NCBI RefSeq assembly: GCF_030506285.1
Contig: NZ_CP119422.1
Location: 6,001,501 to 6,065,500, forward strand
Length of the DNA stretch: 64,000 bases
Reading direction: 5' to 3'
Source of the DNA: Catalinimonas niigatensis
GTDB lineage: Bacteria > Bacteroidota > Bacteroidia > Cytophagales > Cyclobacteriaceae
The number at the start of each line of letters is the position of its first letter. The first letter of the stretch is position 1. The position numbers and the translations under genes were made by a program. The notes under the pieces were generated by a model. It was not told where the DNA came from. It saw nothing but the letters and a program-made list of their open reading frames with translations, and did not search any database. Shown in pieces: positions 40,239 to 49,397 of this stretch.

Positions 40239-41330
40239 TCAAGGTTCCCTGCTGACATAGGCTGCAAAATTTTTTGGGTTGATGCGGAAATAATGACTGG
40301 CCCAGAGAAGTATCTTTTTCAACACATCATAGCGGGAGTAGAGCCTCTGCTCATAAGGCTGAAACTGATTCATCATCCTGGCTTTGGTGGGATTCAGCAC
40401 AGGACCGTAATGTATGCTGTCAATCTGATGGTCCAGGCCGAACCTGAAGGTCGCTATGATCATATTCTCATACGCATGATAGGTAGAATGCATGCTGCGG
40501 TCAAAAGCCCCGGAAAGACAGTACAGGTTTTTGCCTATATGTGCAAAAGAATGATAGCCTGCCAATTGCTCATCCAGATAGGTCAGAAAATGTACTATTT
40601 TGTCTGTATCCATCTGGCTGGCCCGCCGCACCATATTGGTATAATTATCCTGAAAGGGAGTGGTGATCAGCGGCTTCAGGTGTGCATAGATATTGATGAT
40701 CTCCTCCTGTATGGCGGAGGATAAAGCCCCGCGTACTACGACTACCCTTCCTCCTTTGTTGACAAACTTGTGCATCTTCTTCCCGATATTCCTGAATTGT
40801 GCCAGATAAGCCTCAGGATTGGTCTGACCGGCAACTTCTACGATGCCATAATCCACGAAAGGGAGCCTTACGGACGCTGTTTTTTCCTTTTCCGCAGCCG
40901 CTGCGATGACGAAGCCTGAGAGGAACCTGGATTGCAGGTAGGATAAAGCAGCCCTGACAAAGTCGGACCGGCTGATTCCCGCCCCCACAAAGCCTGGGTT
41001 GTTGAGCATGTCAATGGCAGGCGTGCCCTGCATCCAGAGAAAAACAGGGATAGAAGGAAGGTCCAGGCTGGCAGCTACCCAGGGGTTGGAGAAAAGGCAG
41101 CCACCGTATCGCTTACAGATGGCAATGTAAGCGATGCCGCAGAGGCTATCATCGCAAAAAGCTCGCAGCAGCCTGATTTCAGAGTATGGGGTCCGTGCCT
41201 CCATAGACCCATTCAGGATGGTCCAGACCATGCTGTCCAGTCCTAAACGCTCCAGGTCGGTCTCAAAAACCGCTTGCTCGTGTTCAGGCAATGCTTGAGT
41301 AGTCAGGGTGAATTGAAAAGGCGAAGGCAT
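40239..41330 (-). CDS. FemAB/GNAT-like acyltransferase-fold protein, function unknown
   Basis: The 363-residue protein has no signal peptide or membrane segment. The middle and C-terminal part resembles the FemAB/GNAT-type tandem: a basic helix GKKMHKFVNKGGR, then a strand-helix stretch KIVHFLTYLDEQLAGYHSFAHIGKNLYCL, and HYGPVLNPTKARM. Such proteins transfer acyl or aminoacyl groups, for example to cell-wall or lipid precursors. No acetyl-CoA loop is obvious, so the family is only probable. It converges with mutB, leaving 36 bases. Confidence 0.55.
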   Translation of the reverse strand: MPSPFQFTLTTQALPEHEQAVFETDLERLGLDSMVWTILNGSMEARTPYSEIRLLRAFCDDSLCGIAYIAICKRYGGCLFSNPWVAASLDLPSIPVFLWMQGTPAIDMLNNPGFVGAGISRSDFVRAALSYLQSRFLSGFVIAAAAEKEKTASVRLPFVDYGIVEVAGQTNPEAYLAQFRNIGKKMHKFVNKGGRVVVVRGALSSAIQEEIINIYAHLKPLITTPFQDNYTNMVRRASQMDTDKIVHFLTYLDEQLAGYHSFAHIGKNLYCLSGAFDRSMHSTYHAYENMIIATFRFGLDHQIDSIHYGPVLNPTKARMMNQFQPYEQRLYSRYDVLKKILLWASHYFRINPKNFAAYVSREP

Positions 41331-41537
41331 GGCAGTTACTTATAGGTACAGCTTGATACGTACAATCATGCGCATAAAGAAACAGAAATCTGAGCGCAGG
41401 ACAGCCAGGCAAGCCGTACCTTAAAGTACAAAAAAAATCAAAGAATTCCATAGGCACTGCCAGGGACTATTGTATCTGTACCACATCCGGAATCCCCTTG
41501 TGGAACTGTTTACCATCGTGAAAGCAAAACCTTTGAC

Positions 41538-42188
41538 TTACACCCTGGCACTGGGCACCATGATGCCGAGCACTTCCAGCAGTTGTGGTTCGTCGTGGAG
41601 GGCAACGCGAGCTACTCTTTTGAACTGTGCTACCCATGCCTGTAGCGCCCTGCGCTTTTCATCCCTTTTCTGGGTAGCATCCTGTGCATCCCCTTTGCTT
41701 TGCATCTGCTGCTGGCGGATTGCATAGATGGCCTCCACCATCGCTTTGGCCTGCGTCAGTTCTTCCCCACCCACATTGTATTTGCCCATCTCTTCAGTAA
41801 ACATCTCAATTTTGCTATAGAAGGCATAGATCTGTTCCAGCAATCCCATCACATCCCCCTTGCGTCTGCCGCTAAGCTGCAACTGCTCCATGATACCCCG
41901 CTGCTTTTCAAAAGCCAGACGGGCAGATCTGACGTGCTTACGATACAGGCTTTTCACTTCCTGGGTTTGTGACTTCAAAGCATCAGCCGTTTCAAACTGC
42001 TTACCGTATTTATCCTGCTTCACAGATTGCAGCATCTGCACCTCTTGCAGCAGGCTTTTGCCTTCCAGTACCTTTTTGCGGTCGTAATTGTACGCTGCCA
42101 GTTTCTTCTGGATTCGGGTATGCTGCAAGCTGTTCTCAATGGCAATCTGTGCCATCGCCATCTCAGCACTAATCGTGTACTTCTTCAT
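41538..42188 (-). CDS. Coiled-coil protein of unknown function
   Basis: The 216-residue protein is almost entirely helical, rich in Lys, Gln, Ala and Glu, with no signal peptide, membrane segment or Cys. Heptad-like stretches run from about 20 to 135 and from 150 to 190. I do not recognise a family. It sits alone, at the edge of the repeat-rich scar, and composition looks like its neighbours. Coding is supported by length and by amino-acid pattern; the role is open. Confidence 0.7.
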   Translation of the reverse strand: MKKYTISAEMAMAQIAIENSLQHTRIQKKLAAYNYDRKKVLEGKSLLQEVQMLQSVKQDKYGKQFETADALKSQTQEVKSLYRKHVRSARLAFEKQRGIMEQLQLSGRRKGDVMGLLEQIYAFYSKIEMFTEEMGKYNVGGEELTQAKAMVEAIYAIRQQQMQSKGDAQDATQKRDEKRRALQAWVAQFKRVARVALHDEPQLLEVLGIMVPSARV

Positions 42189-42435
42189 GAGTTTTTAGTT
42201 TTGAAATTACGCACCGGAACGGGCAGCATGCACAATGCGTGAGCCTTCGGTGCAGGCAAAATCATACAAATCTGCGGCTAGCGCAGTAGGTGAATATGCT
42301 GCAATCACCTGCTTTTTGCGCTATGCAAGGAAGAAAGCGATTGTGCATGAAAAGCAGATCGTCTCCCTGGCAGTAAAGGAAAGCACCAAACCCCGGTAGC
42401 ACACACTACTTTGCAAGGGGGAATGCATGCAACTT

Positions 42436-42560
42436 GGTAGATATTACATCCAAGGTACATGGGAGGGCATCCAACGGGCTTTGAGCACATTACTTAGCCG
42501 TCGGGAGTGCACAAAAACCGGTAAAACGGACACTTTAGCGTTGAAGGAGTAATATCTACC
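42436..42560. repeat. 12-bp perfect inverted repeat pair
   Basis: GGTAGATATTAC at 42436-42447 and its exact reverse complement GTAATATCTACC at 42549-42560, 101 bases apart. The right copy runs into the first full unit of the 42-bp tandem repeat. Confidence 0.7.
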
Positions 42561-42700
42561 GGGTTTGAGTCATTCCCCCCGGCCGAAGGAACGAGTCATA
42601 CCGGGTGAAGGTGCTTTCCCCCGCCTGAAATAGTGCAGCCCAACCAGGTAAAAGTGCTTTCCCCCGCCATGAGGAGAGAGTCCTACCGGATGCAGGCAGT
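42516..42700. repeat. Degenerate tandem repeat, period 41-43 bp, about 4 units plus a partial
   Basis: Units begin at about 42516, 42557, 42599, 42642 and 42684 with a TACCGGGT-like start. Units two and three share GTGCTTTCCCCCGCC exactly; the first full unit has CATTCCCCCCGGCC at the same place. Period and phase are constant to within one base. There are no unique spacers between identical repeats, so it is not a CRISPR array. Confidence 0.75.
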
Positions 42701-43104
42701 GTAAGTAAAGCAGAAGAAAAAGCGGCAAAGCTGTGACAATGGGAGCATAGCAGGGAAATAGGCAGGGGAGAAGAGAAGTAAGGTTTAGCCTGAACTGATT
42801 TCAAAGCTTACACTGATCATATCATATGGATCTTAAAACTACAAAGCATAAGAGATCGTGCAAAAGTTGTATGGCTGTGAAGGGATAAAAAGATCACTTA
42901 TATTTAACGCTTTGGCAATCTGCTGATGGCTTATCCGTTGACAAACGTTTAACAAACACTTATGGACAAAACCTGCTATTTTCATACCTCTTCTACCAAA
43001 AAGCATGTAAAAAGGCTTATCTTGGGGATGCTATATGGAAAATAACCGCTGCCACGGTGGCCGCCATGTATGGCGTATCCACAATCGTTAGTGCCGATCA
43101 TAAA

Positions 43105-43630
43105 ATGAAAACAAAATTTCTATACTGCCTGACTTTTCTCTTAATCTCTAGCTTTGGCATTAAAGAAGCTGAAGCCCAGAAATTAAAAGTTGCACTTGTA
43201 TCTGTAGGTGAAATCAATGATGAGCACTTTGACCAAACGGTCACCAAATAGTGCTTACGCTCAATTTGTTATCAATGGTGTAATGCATGTCCGTGATATG
43301 CGAGGGACTTATAATAATAGAGATCACTTTGCCTCGACTCCTTATAGGATTAGAGAATGGAATCAGAAAGTCACCAATATGGAATTATTGGGACCAATTG
43401 TTCATAGTATACCCAGTTTTGCTATTGACGGGCCCAATCCAATGTTTGACAATTCACCTGAATATTTTAATTGTGCAAATAGTGAACAAGCTAAAATGTT
43501 GGTAAAATATTTTCAGGAACAAGGAGTGACATTGATCAAAACATACAACAACATTCCAAGAGAGGCATTCTTCATATTGATGAGAGAAGCAAAGAAAGCG
43601 GGGATTGAGGTGGCAGGCCACAAACCCGCT
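43105..43630 (+). pseudogene. Broken exported amidohydrolase fragment
   Basis: An ATG at 43105 starts a good signal peptide (MKTKFLYCLTFLLISSFG, then AEAQ), but that frame stops at 43251. From 43247 a different frame reads amidohydrolase-like sequence: VINGVMHVRDMRG, then DGPNPMFD, then GVTLIKTYNNIPREAFF and AGIEVAGHKP. The last motif is the metal-ligand His region of the barrel. The N-terminal sheet and the first HxH metal motif are missing, and the sequence stops being amidohydrolase at about 43630, where IS66 transposase begins. It therefore has an internal deletion or frameshift and a lost 3' half; it cannot make an active enzyme. Confidence 0.75.
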
Positions 43631-44912
43631 CGAGTGAGCACCTGGAAAGAGAGGAAGTTATCATTGACCCTGTAGGTGATTTGACGGATTACCAGATCAT
43701 AGGAGAAAGATCATAGGAGAAGAAGTGACCGAGGTGTTGGTGATGGTTCCTACTACTTTTAAGGTAAAGCGTATCATCCGCAGAAAGTGGGCGCTTAAGA
43801 CTCATAGTAACCAAGATACAGAGCAGAAGGGAGTGCTGATCGCGCCCATACCTTCAAGAACCGTAAAAAGAGGCTTGTTTGATGAATCTGTACTGGCTCA
43901 GTTGCTCATTAGCAAATATATAGATCATTTACCGCTGTATCGGCAGAAGAAAATCTTTGAGCGAGGGGGGATGAACATCCCTGCTTCTACATTGACTGAC
44001 AATACAGGGGCAGCTTGTCAGAGTCTCAAGCCCATCTATAATGCACTGCGAAGAGAAGTACTGGCTAATTTGTATTTACAAGCAGATGAGACAGGTATAA
44101 AGGTACTTGAAAGCGAAAAAAAGAACGCTTGTCATCTGGGATACTATTGGTGCTATCATGCTCCGGTGGACGGACTGGTCTTGTTCGATTATCAGCCAGG
44201 TCGTGGACAAGCGGGCCCTAAAAAGTTGCTTAAAGATTTTACAGGTATACTGCAATCAGATGGCTATGCCGTCTACCAGTCCCTGTTCAAAAACAGTGAA
44301 AAAGTCAGTCAGCTCTTCTGTATGAGCCATATCCGCAGGAAATTTGATGAAGCTGTCTCCTATGATCAGACAAGGGCCTCTTATGCTGTGGAGTAGATCG
44401 CCAGGCTCTATAAAATAGAAAAAAACATCAGAACGGCTAATCCTGCTCTTACTGAAAATCAGATCATGGAGATCAGAAGAGAAAAGGCCTCGCCCATTCT
44501 GCACCAGATCAAAGACTGGATGATAGAAGAGTATCCAAAAGTAACTCCCAGCAGTCCCATAGGCAAAGCCTTCAGCTATGCCCTGCCACTATGGGATAAC
44601 ATGTACTACTATACCTTACACGGACATCTACAGATAGATAACAATGCAATCGAGAATGCAATTAGACCTATTGCCCTAGGCAGAAAAAATTATATGTTTG
44701 CTGGCACCCATCAATCAGCACAAAATGCCGCTATGATCTACTCCCTGTTTGCCACGTGCAAAAAACATGAGGTCAATCCCCAGCATTGGCTCCTGGATGT
44801 ACTGCGTAAACTCAATGATCCTGATTACGAAGGCAAATTCTCAGATCTGCTGCCCCACCGCTGGAAAGAAAATCCTGCCTGAATTACAACAGGGGGGTGA
44901 GCGGTTGCTTAC
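43630..44912 (+). mobile_element. 5'-truncated IS66-family element with right end retained
   Basis: The transposase remnant runs to 44882. It is followed by GGTGAGCGGTTGCTTAC ending at 44912, which looks like the right terminal inverted repeat of an IS66-family element (ends typically GTAAGC...GCTTAC). I find no matching GTAAGC left end, and no tnpA or tnpB, upstream. The left half has been lost, apparently by the same event that cut the amidohydrolase. Confidence 0.75.
43636..44882 (+). pseudogene. IS66-family transposase TnpC, disrupted
   Basis: The DDE transposase core is readable: ADETGIKVL, LQSDGYAVYQS, then NNAIENAIRPIALGRKNYMFAG and a C-terminal domain. The N-terminal zinc-ribbon part is missing; the readable part begins at EHLEREEVIIDP. 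Two lesions break it. A 14-base duplication (GATCATAGGAGAA at 43695-43707 and again at 43709-43721) shifts the frame. An in-frame TAG at 44394-44396 lies between YAVE and IARLYKIE, with the same frame resuming after it. The enzyme is inactive. Confidence 0.88.
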
Positions 44913-45163
44913 ATTATTCCGGTATTATAGGATATACTATAAATTCGTTTACTGATGGCGGAACTACAATGGATGTTAATACAGATCTTTGGCGTTGGTC
45001 TGATGGAGATTTTGATAAAGATCCAAACTTAGTTTTAGACTCTGTTGCTAACCTTTCCCAGCATATTGATTTAAGCGGAGTACCACAAGCTAAGACAGTT
45101 TGTATTAAACCCCAAAAGCAAACTTATGAAGATTTTTTTGATTTTGTTATAAGTTATAAATAG
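44913..45163 (+). pseudogene. Orphan 3' gene fragment right of the IS66 end
   Basis: Immediately after the IS right end a frame stays open to a TAA at 45161-45163, giving about 82 residues (INSFTDGGTTMDVNTDLWRW, later PQAKTVCIKPQKQ, ending FDFVISYK). It has no start of its own near the IS and its composition is protein-like. It is probably the C-terminal remains of a gene split by the insertion. I do not recognise the family. A short real gene starting at the ATG at 44970 is an alternative. Confidence 0.45.
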
Positions 45164-45176
45164 TTAACATTTTCTT

Positions 45177-46898
45177 CTATGTTTTAATTCTTCTAAGTAT
45201 GTAAACGATTAGTATAAAGAACAGAGTTAACAATCCAACAGCCTTCCACCAAACCCCATACTTAAACTCCCAGATGAAAAAAATGGGTAAGATGTTGATA
45301 ATAGCATAGAGTATTGCCAGAAAAAGTTTTTTGCTCAGCTTTACCGCACCACTTTGCCAGTGTTTTGGCCAGATACCGCCCGGTTGAACCTGTTTAACAA
45401 ATCGTTTTAAGATAGCTGTGTCATCGGCCGGTGTCATATACATCACCGTAATCCAGGAAAAAGTAACTAAAATGGTAAGGACTACTAATTTCAAAGGAAA
45501 GTACCCTATGCTCATCATCCCTGATATATCATCAATAAATGTCTGGAATACTAAGCTGTTCTCATAAGCAAGGTCAAAAGATAGAGCGAAAAACAAAGAG
45601 CTGAACATGGCAGATAATTGAGCCCAGGCATTTACTCTCCACCAAAACCATCGAAGCACAAATACCGGCCCTACACCGGCACTGATAGAAAAAATTAGTT
45701 TTTGTAAACTCAATAAACTGTCATTAAAAATCACCACCAGAATGGCACTGGAAAGAATCAGATACATACTCATATAACTGATCTTTTGGTAGTTTACTGA
45801 TTCAACTTTCTTTACGTAAGTACGGTAATAATCTACCAGAAAAGATGCTCCCCAATTGATGAAAGCTTCTATTGTAGTGATGAATCCTGCCATAAAAGCA
45901 ATCAATGCCAGCATTCTGAACCCTGAGGGCAGATAACTCAGCGTACCCTCTATATACCAACTCTCAGAATCTGGCATGCTATCCTGCTTAAGATAACTAA
46001 GCATCAATGTGTCCTGTATTAGGCTTACAAAAAACATGATAAACACCCCTACAATTACAGGGAAAAAAGCAGCCATGAAGGCTTCCCGGCTGTTGCCGGT
46101 ACTCATATATCTTTGCGCTTCGGGAGAAGAGCTGTCCAGTACGTTGGTGGACCACCACTGTACCAATACAAATACCAGAAAGGTAGATAACATACCATCT
46201 TCGCCAAAAGAAGTGCTCTCTGGAACAAGCTTAATCTGATTCTCATAATTCTGCTTCAAATCGGATAAAATCCCGCCGAATCCTCCAAATTCATTGAAAA
46301 TGAACATGCAGGTGATGACAAGGGTAGCTAGGTAAATAAAAGCATGCAGAATATCTGTTCTGACTTTTTGCTTGAATGTATTTTTAAGCAGGTATAAGGC
46401 GAGGATTGAGAAAGATATCAGGAGTGAGTTTTCATAGCTTAAATCAAACACTGTGATAAGCATTTTGCTCATCCCTATTATACCAAAGCTGCTTAAGAAA
46501 ACTACTACTACATAACCCACATATAAGGCGCGAAACTGATGCAGCACCTTTGCCCCTACTCCGGAAAAACGAAAAAGTATAAAGTGATTATCCGAAACAA
46601 ATTTCAGCCTTGCCCAAAGTGGTGCAAAAATAATAGGTGCAATGCCTACCGCTATTAACTTATTGTGAACCAGCCAACTTCCTACATAGCCTTCCTCAAT
46701 GAGGATTCCCATCATCATCATATCATTGGCAGGATTCCACCAGAACATGAGAATAGAAGCTCCAGCTATCCACCACTGTAACTTTTTTCGGCTGATAAAG
46801 ACTTCTTCCCAATGCTTTGCCTTAAATTTTACAGAAAGGAATACAATGATGAGTACATAGATTATCAGTACAGCAGCGTCTTCTATTTGCCAATTCAT
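45177..46898 (-). CDS. Sodium:solute symporter family protein
   Basis: The protein has about 573 residues and 13 or more membrane helices in the pattern of the SSS family. The first helix is AAVLIIYVLIIVFLSV, followed by the family FISRKKLQWWIAGASILM segment. The conserved central region (AFMAGFITTIEAFINWGASFLVDYYRTYV) carries sodium-site residues. It imports an organic solute with Na+; the substrate cannot be told. The ATG at 46898 is preferred because the frame's upstream Met at 46937 adds a poor 13-residue leader. Monocistronic. Confidence 0.9.
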   Translation of the reverse strand: MNWQIEDAAVLIIYVLIIVFLSVKFKAKHWEEVFISRKKLQWWIAGASILMFWWNPANDMMMMGILIEEGYVGSWLVHNKLIAVGIAPIIFAPLWARLKFVSDNHFILFRFSGVGAKVLHQFRALYVGYVVVVFLSSFGIIGMSKMLITVFDLSYENSLLISFSILALYLLKNTFKQKVRTDILHAFIYLATLVITCMFIFNEFGGFGGILSDLKQNYENQIKLVPESTSFGEDGMLSTFLVFVLVQWWSTNVLDSSSPEAQRYMSTGNSREAFMAAFFPVIVGVFIMFFVSLIQDTLMLSYLKQDSMPDSESWYIEGTLSYLPSGFRMLALIAFMAGFITTIEAFINWGASFLVDYYRTYVKKVESVNYQKISYMSMYLILSSAILVVIFNDSLLSLQKLIFSISAGVGPVFVLRWFWWRVNAWAQLSAMFSSLFFALSFDLAYENSLVFQTFIDDISGMMSIGYFPLKLVVLTILVTFSWITVMYMTPADDTAILKRFVKQVQPGGIWPKHWQSGAVKLSKKLFLAILYAIINILPIFFIWEFKYGVWWKAVGLLTLFFILIVYILRRIKT

Positions 46899-47011
46899 AT
46901 GGGCAAAGATATTTTGAAACAAGCATTTATGAAGCACAGATTTGTACTTGGATTGCTAATCAAACCTGCAAGAAAAATTGAAATAAGTTTCAACCATATT
47001 TCAACCAACAA

Positions 47012-47040
47012 AAAAGCCTATTCGCAATGAATAGGCTTTT
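47012..47040 (-). terminator. Terminator downstream of the tRNA-Pro/tRNA-Ser pair
   Basis: A 12-bp stem AAAAGCCTATTC / GAATAGGCTTTT with a 5-base loop and T runs on both strands. It lies 39 bases after the tRNA-Pro 3' end on the minus strand. Confidence 0.88.
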
Positions 47041-47079
47041 TAGTGTGTAAATGCTTGATTTTCAAGCTGTTTTATGTGT

Positions 47080-47153
47080 CGGGGCGGCAGGATTCGAACC
47101 TGCGACCCCCTGCTCCCAAAGCAGGTACGCTAACCGGCCTGCGCTACGCCCCG
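47080..47153 (-). tRNA. tRNA-Pro (anticodon UGG)
   Basis: The 74-base minus-strand sequence has acceptor stem CGGGGCG / CGCCCCG, anticodon arm CCTGC-TTTGGGA-GCAGG (anticodon TGG) and T-loop GTTCGAATC. CCA is not encoded. Confidence 0.96.
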
Positions 47154-47220
47154 AAAATTAAATCCAATCTATTTCACGCTTACTAGTGAAATAAAAAACC
47201 AGGGTTTCTCCCGAATATAT

Positions 47221-47310
<90 letters not shown>

Positions 47311-47526
47311 GTGGCTTATCCTTGTCAAGACATCGTCCTGTTTTTGGAAGTGCAAATATAGCATAAGATTTTTTACATCACCAAAGTATTAACCAAGAAA
47401 TTTGATATTTGCTTTTCTCCATTTCTTAAGTTTTTGTACCAACCCATTGTAGGCATTGGCTAATTTTTGCACTTTGCAGATACTTTTTTCGTTATAGCTT
47501 GTAATTTTGTTGCTGAGGACTCACAT

Positions 47527-48495
47527 ATGGAATGGTATCATCAATTTGGAAAGACAGAATATGTTTTTATAGGTTTGTTTTTACTGGCCTATATCTTATA
47601 TATTACTCGTATGGTTAAGATTAGCCGTGTGCTAAAAACAGGCTTCCCAGCTATAGCAACCAAAGTACTGTTGCGTACTTTGTATTTTCTACTGTTTATG
47701 GTGGCCTTGCTGGGGCCTCTTATGGGCAACGCTACCAAAGAAATACAAGCCGTGGGAAAAGATATTTTTGTAGCTGTTGACCTTTCTCAATCTATGAATG
47801 CTGATGACATACAGCCAAGTCGCTTAGAAAAGGTAAAATATGAATTGCGTGAACTCGTCAAAGCATTTAGTTCTGACCGGATTGGTCTCATTATTTTTTC
47901 TTCCGAAGCTTTCGTGCAGTGTCCACTTACTTATGATCAGAGTGCGCTGAATTTATTTATTGAAACGCTCAATTCTGGACTCGTTCCTAATACGGGAACG
48001 GATTTTGGTCCTCCGCTACGCATGGCACTTTCTAAATTGCAGGGGGATGAAAGTATTCCTTCACAACAGAAGTCAAAGGTAATCATTCTTATTAGTGATG
48101 GTGAAGACTTTGGTGAAGAAACTACAGATGTAGCCCAGGAAATTAAAAATACGGGTATTAAATTGTTTACCTTGGGAGTAGGTACAGAAGAAGGAAGCCA
48201 GATTCTGGTAAGAGGAATTCCAAAAACTGATCGTGACGGAAATGTAGTGGTGACCCAACTCGAGCCAGAGTCGCTACAGCAGCTGGCTGATAATACAGGA
48301 GGGCAGTATTTCGAAATTAATGAACGTCGGGACGACTCTTCACGTCTCATCAATGCTATTAGCCAGATAGAAGGAGAATTAAGAGATTCACGACAGGTTG
48401 ACACTTCTTCTAATAAGTACCTCTACTTTTTAGCAGTGGGTGCAGCGCTTTTTGCGATAGATCATTTATTTAAGTTCAAAACAGTGAAAATATGA
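47527..48495 (+). CDS. batB: Membrane VWA-domain protein BatB (aerotolerance operon)
   Basis: The protein has about 322 residues. Two N-terminal membrane helices are followed by a von Willebrand A domain with a complete MIDAS site (DLSQSMN, then NTGTDFG and ISDGEDFG), and a last membrane helix (YFLAVGAALFAIDHLF). BatA and BatB are inner-membrane partners with VWA domains facing the periplasm. Being followed by the BatC-like TPR protein makes BatB the better call. The ATG at 47527 is preferred over a TTG at 47467. The stop overlaps the next ATG by 4 bases (ATGA). Confidence 0.85.
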   Translation: MEWYHQFGKTEYVFIGLFLLAYILYITRMVKISRVLKTGFPAIATKVLLRTLYFLLFMVALLGPLMGNATKEIQAVGKDIFVAVDLSQSMNADDIQPSRLEKVKYELRELVKAFSSDRIGLIIFSSEAFVQCPLTYDQSALNLFIETLNSGLVPNTGTDFGPPLRMALSKLQGDESIPSQQKSKVIILISDGEDFGEETTDVAQEIKNTGIKLFTLGVGTEEGSQILVRGIPKTDRDGNVVVTQLEPESLQQLADNTGGQYFEINERRDDSSRLINAISQIEGELRDSRQVDTSSNKYLYFLAVGAALFAIDHLFKFKTVKI

Positions 48496-49367
48496 AATTA
48501 ATCATAGGCATAGTAGTGCTTGCTTTTACAGCCTTTGGTGTCATAGACAATATTGCTACTGTTAACCGGCTGAAAAAAGAAGCAGCACAGGCATATCAAA
48601 ATGGAGACTATGCCACTGCCATTGCCCATTATCAGACTTTATTGGATTCACTTCAGGTGGAAGATCCTAACGTGCGCCTCAATCTGGCACATTCACTGAT
48701 CCAGGCTGGAGATACTATTTCAGCACAAAGGAATTATAGCCGTTTGATAAAAGTAGAGGATAGAAATGTGAAATCAGTTGCCTATCAGCAGATGGGAGTT
48801 ATTGCCAGTGGACAAAAGCAGTACGAAGAAGCTTTAAACATATTCAAAGAATCTCTAAAAGCAAATCCTGCCAATGAAGAGGCTCGCTATAACTATGAGC
48901 TGGTAAAAGAATTGCTAAAAAAGCAGGAAGAAGAACAGCAACAAAATCAGGATCAACAGCAGGATCAAAAGGAGCAACAAGACCAGGAAAAGCAAGATCA
49001 GCAGCAGCAAAAAGATCAACAACAACAGGATCAGCAACAACAGCAGCAAGGAGAGAAAGGCGAGCAGACAGATGAAAATGAAGAAGGACAAAAGCAAGAT
49101 CAACAGAATCAGGAGGGGGAGAGCGAAGGAAAACCACAAGATCCTAATGAGCAAAATGCCCAAGAGGGTGAACAGCAGCAGGAAGGAGAAAAAAGTGAGG
49201 ATGAACAGTCTGTATCTCCTATGAGTGATCGCCTTAAAGAGATGAATATCAGCGAAGAAAAAGCCCGTATGATCCTGGAAGCGATGCGAAACAACGAAAT
49301 GCAGTACATTCAGCAAAATCGTCGCCGTCCGGAGAAACCCCGCGACCGTACGAAGCCGGATTGGTAA
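48492..49367 (+). CDS. batC: TPR protein BatC with Gln/Glu-rich tail
   Basis: The 291-residue protein has an N-terminal membrane helix or signal (LIIGIVVLAFTAFGVIDNIAT) and two or three TPR units at residues 25-135 (AYQNGDYATAIAHYQTLL and later ANEEARYNYELVKELLKK). A very long low-complexity tail of Gln, Glu, Asp and Lys covers residues 140-245, and a short C-terminal conserved helix region ends with KPRDRTKPDW. This is the usual BatC layout. Translation is coupled to batB through the ATGA overlap. batA is not next to it in this window. Confidence 0.85.
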   Translation: MKLIIGIVVLAFTAFGVIDNIATVNRLKKEAAQAYQNGDYATAIAHYQTLLDSLQVEDPNVRLNLAHSLIQAGDTISAQRNYSRLIKVEDRNVKSVAYQQMGVIASGQKQYEEALNIFKESLKANPANEEARYNYELVKELLKKQEEEQQQNQDQQQDQKEQQDQEKQDQQQQKDQQQQDQQQQQQGEKGEQTDENEEGQKQDQQNQEGESEGKPQDPNEQNAQEGEQQQEGEKSEDEQSVSPMSDRLKEMNISEEKARMILEAMRNNEMQYIQQNRRRPEKPRDRTKPDW

Positions 49368-49397
49368 GCTATTTTTTTAACCTTGAATAACCCAAAA

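Larger units (their letters stand above)
42189..43104. other. Gene-poor repeat-bearing scar
   Basis: About 900 bases with no convincing gene on either strand. It contains a 12-bp inverted repeat (42436-42447 and 42549-42560) and a run of about 42-bp degenerate tandem repeats (about 42516-42700) with GC-rich blocks unlike the neighbouring intergenic DNA. It leads directly into the broken amidohydrolase and IS66 remains. Confidence 0.6.

Noticed and set aside
42516-42700. CRISPR array
   Set aside because: The units are degenerate and contiguous, with no unique spacers and no cas genes.
42556-42804. Minus-strand 82-residue open frame over the tandem repeat
   Set aside because: It exists because the repeat period is a multiple of 3; the sequence is not protein-like and ends without context.
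44394-44396. TAG as programmed recoding in the IS66 transposase
   Set aside because: The same gene also carries a frameshifting duplication and has lost its 5' end, so decay is the simpler explanation.
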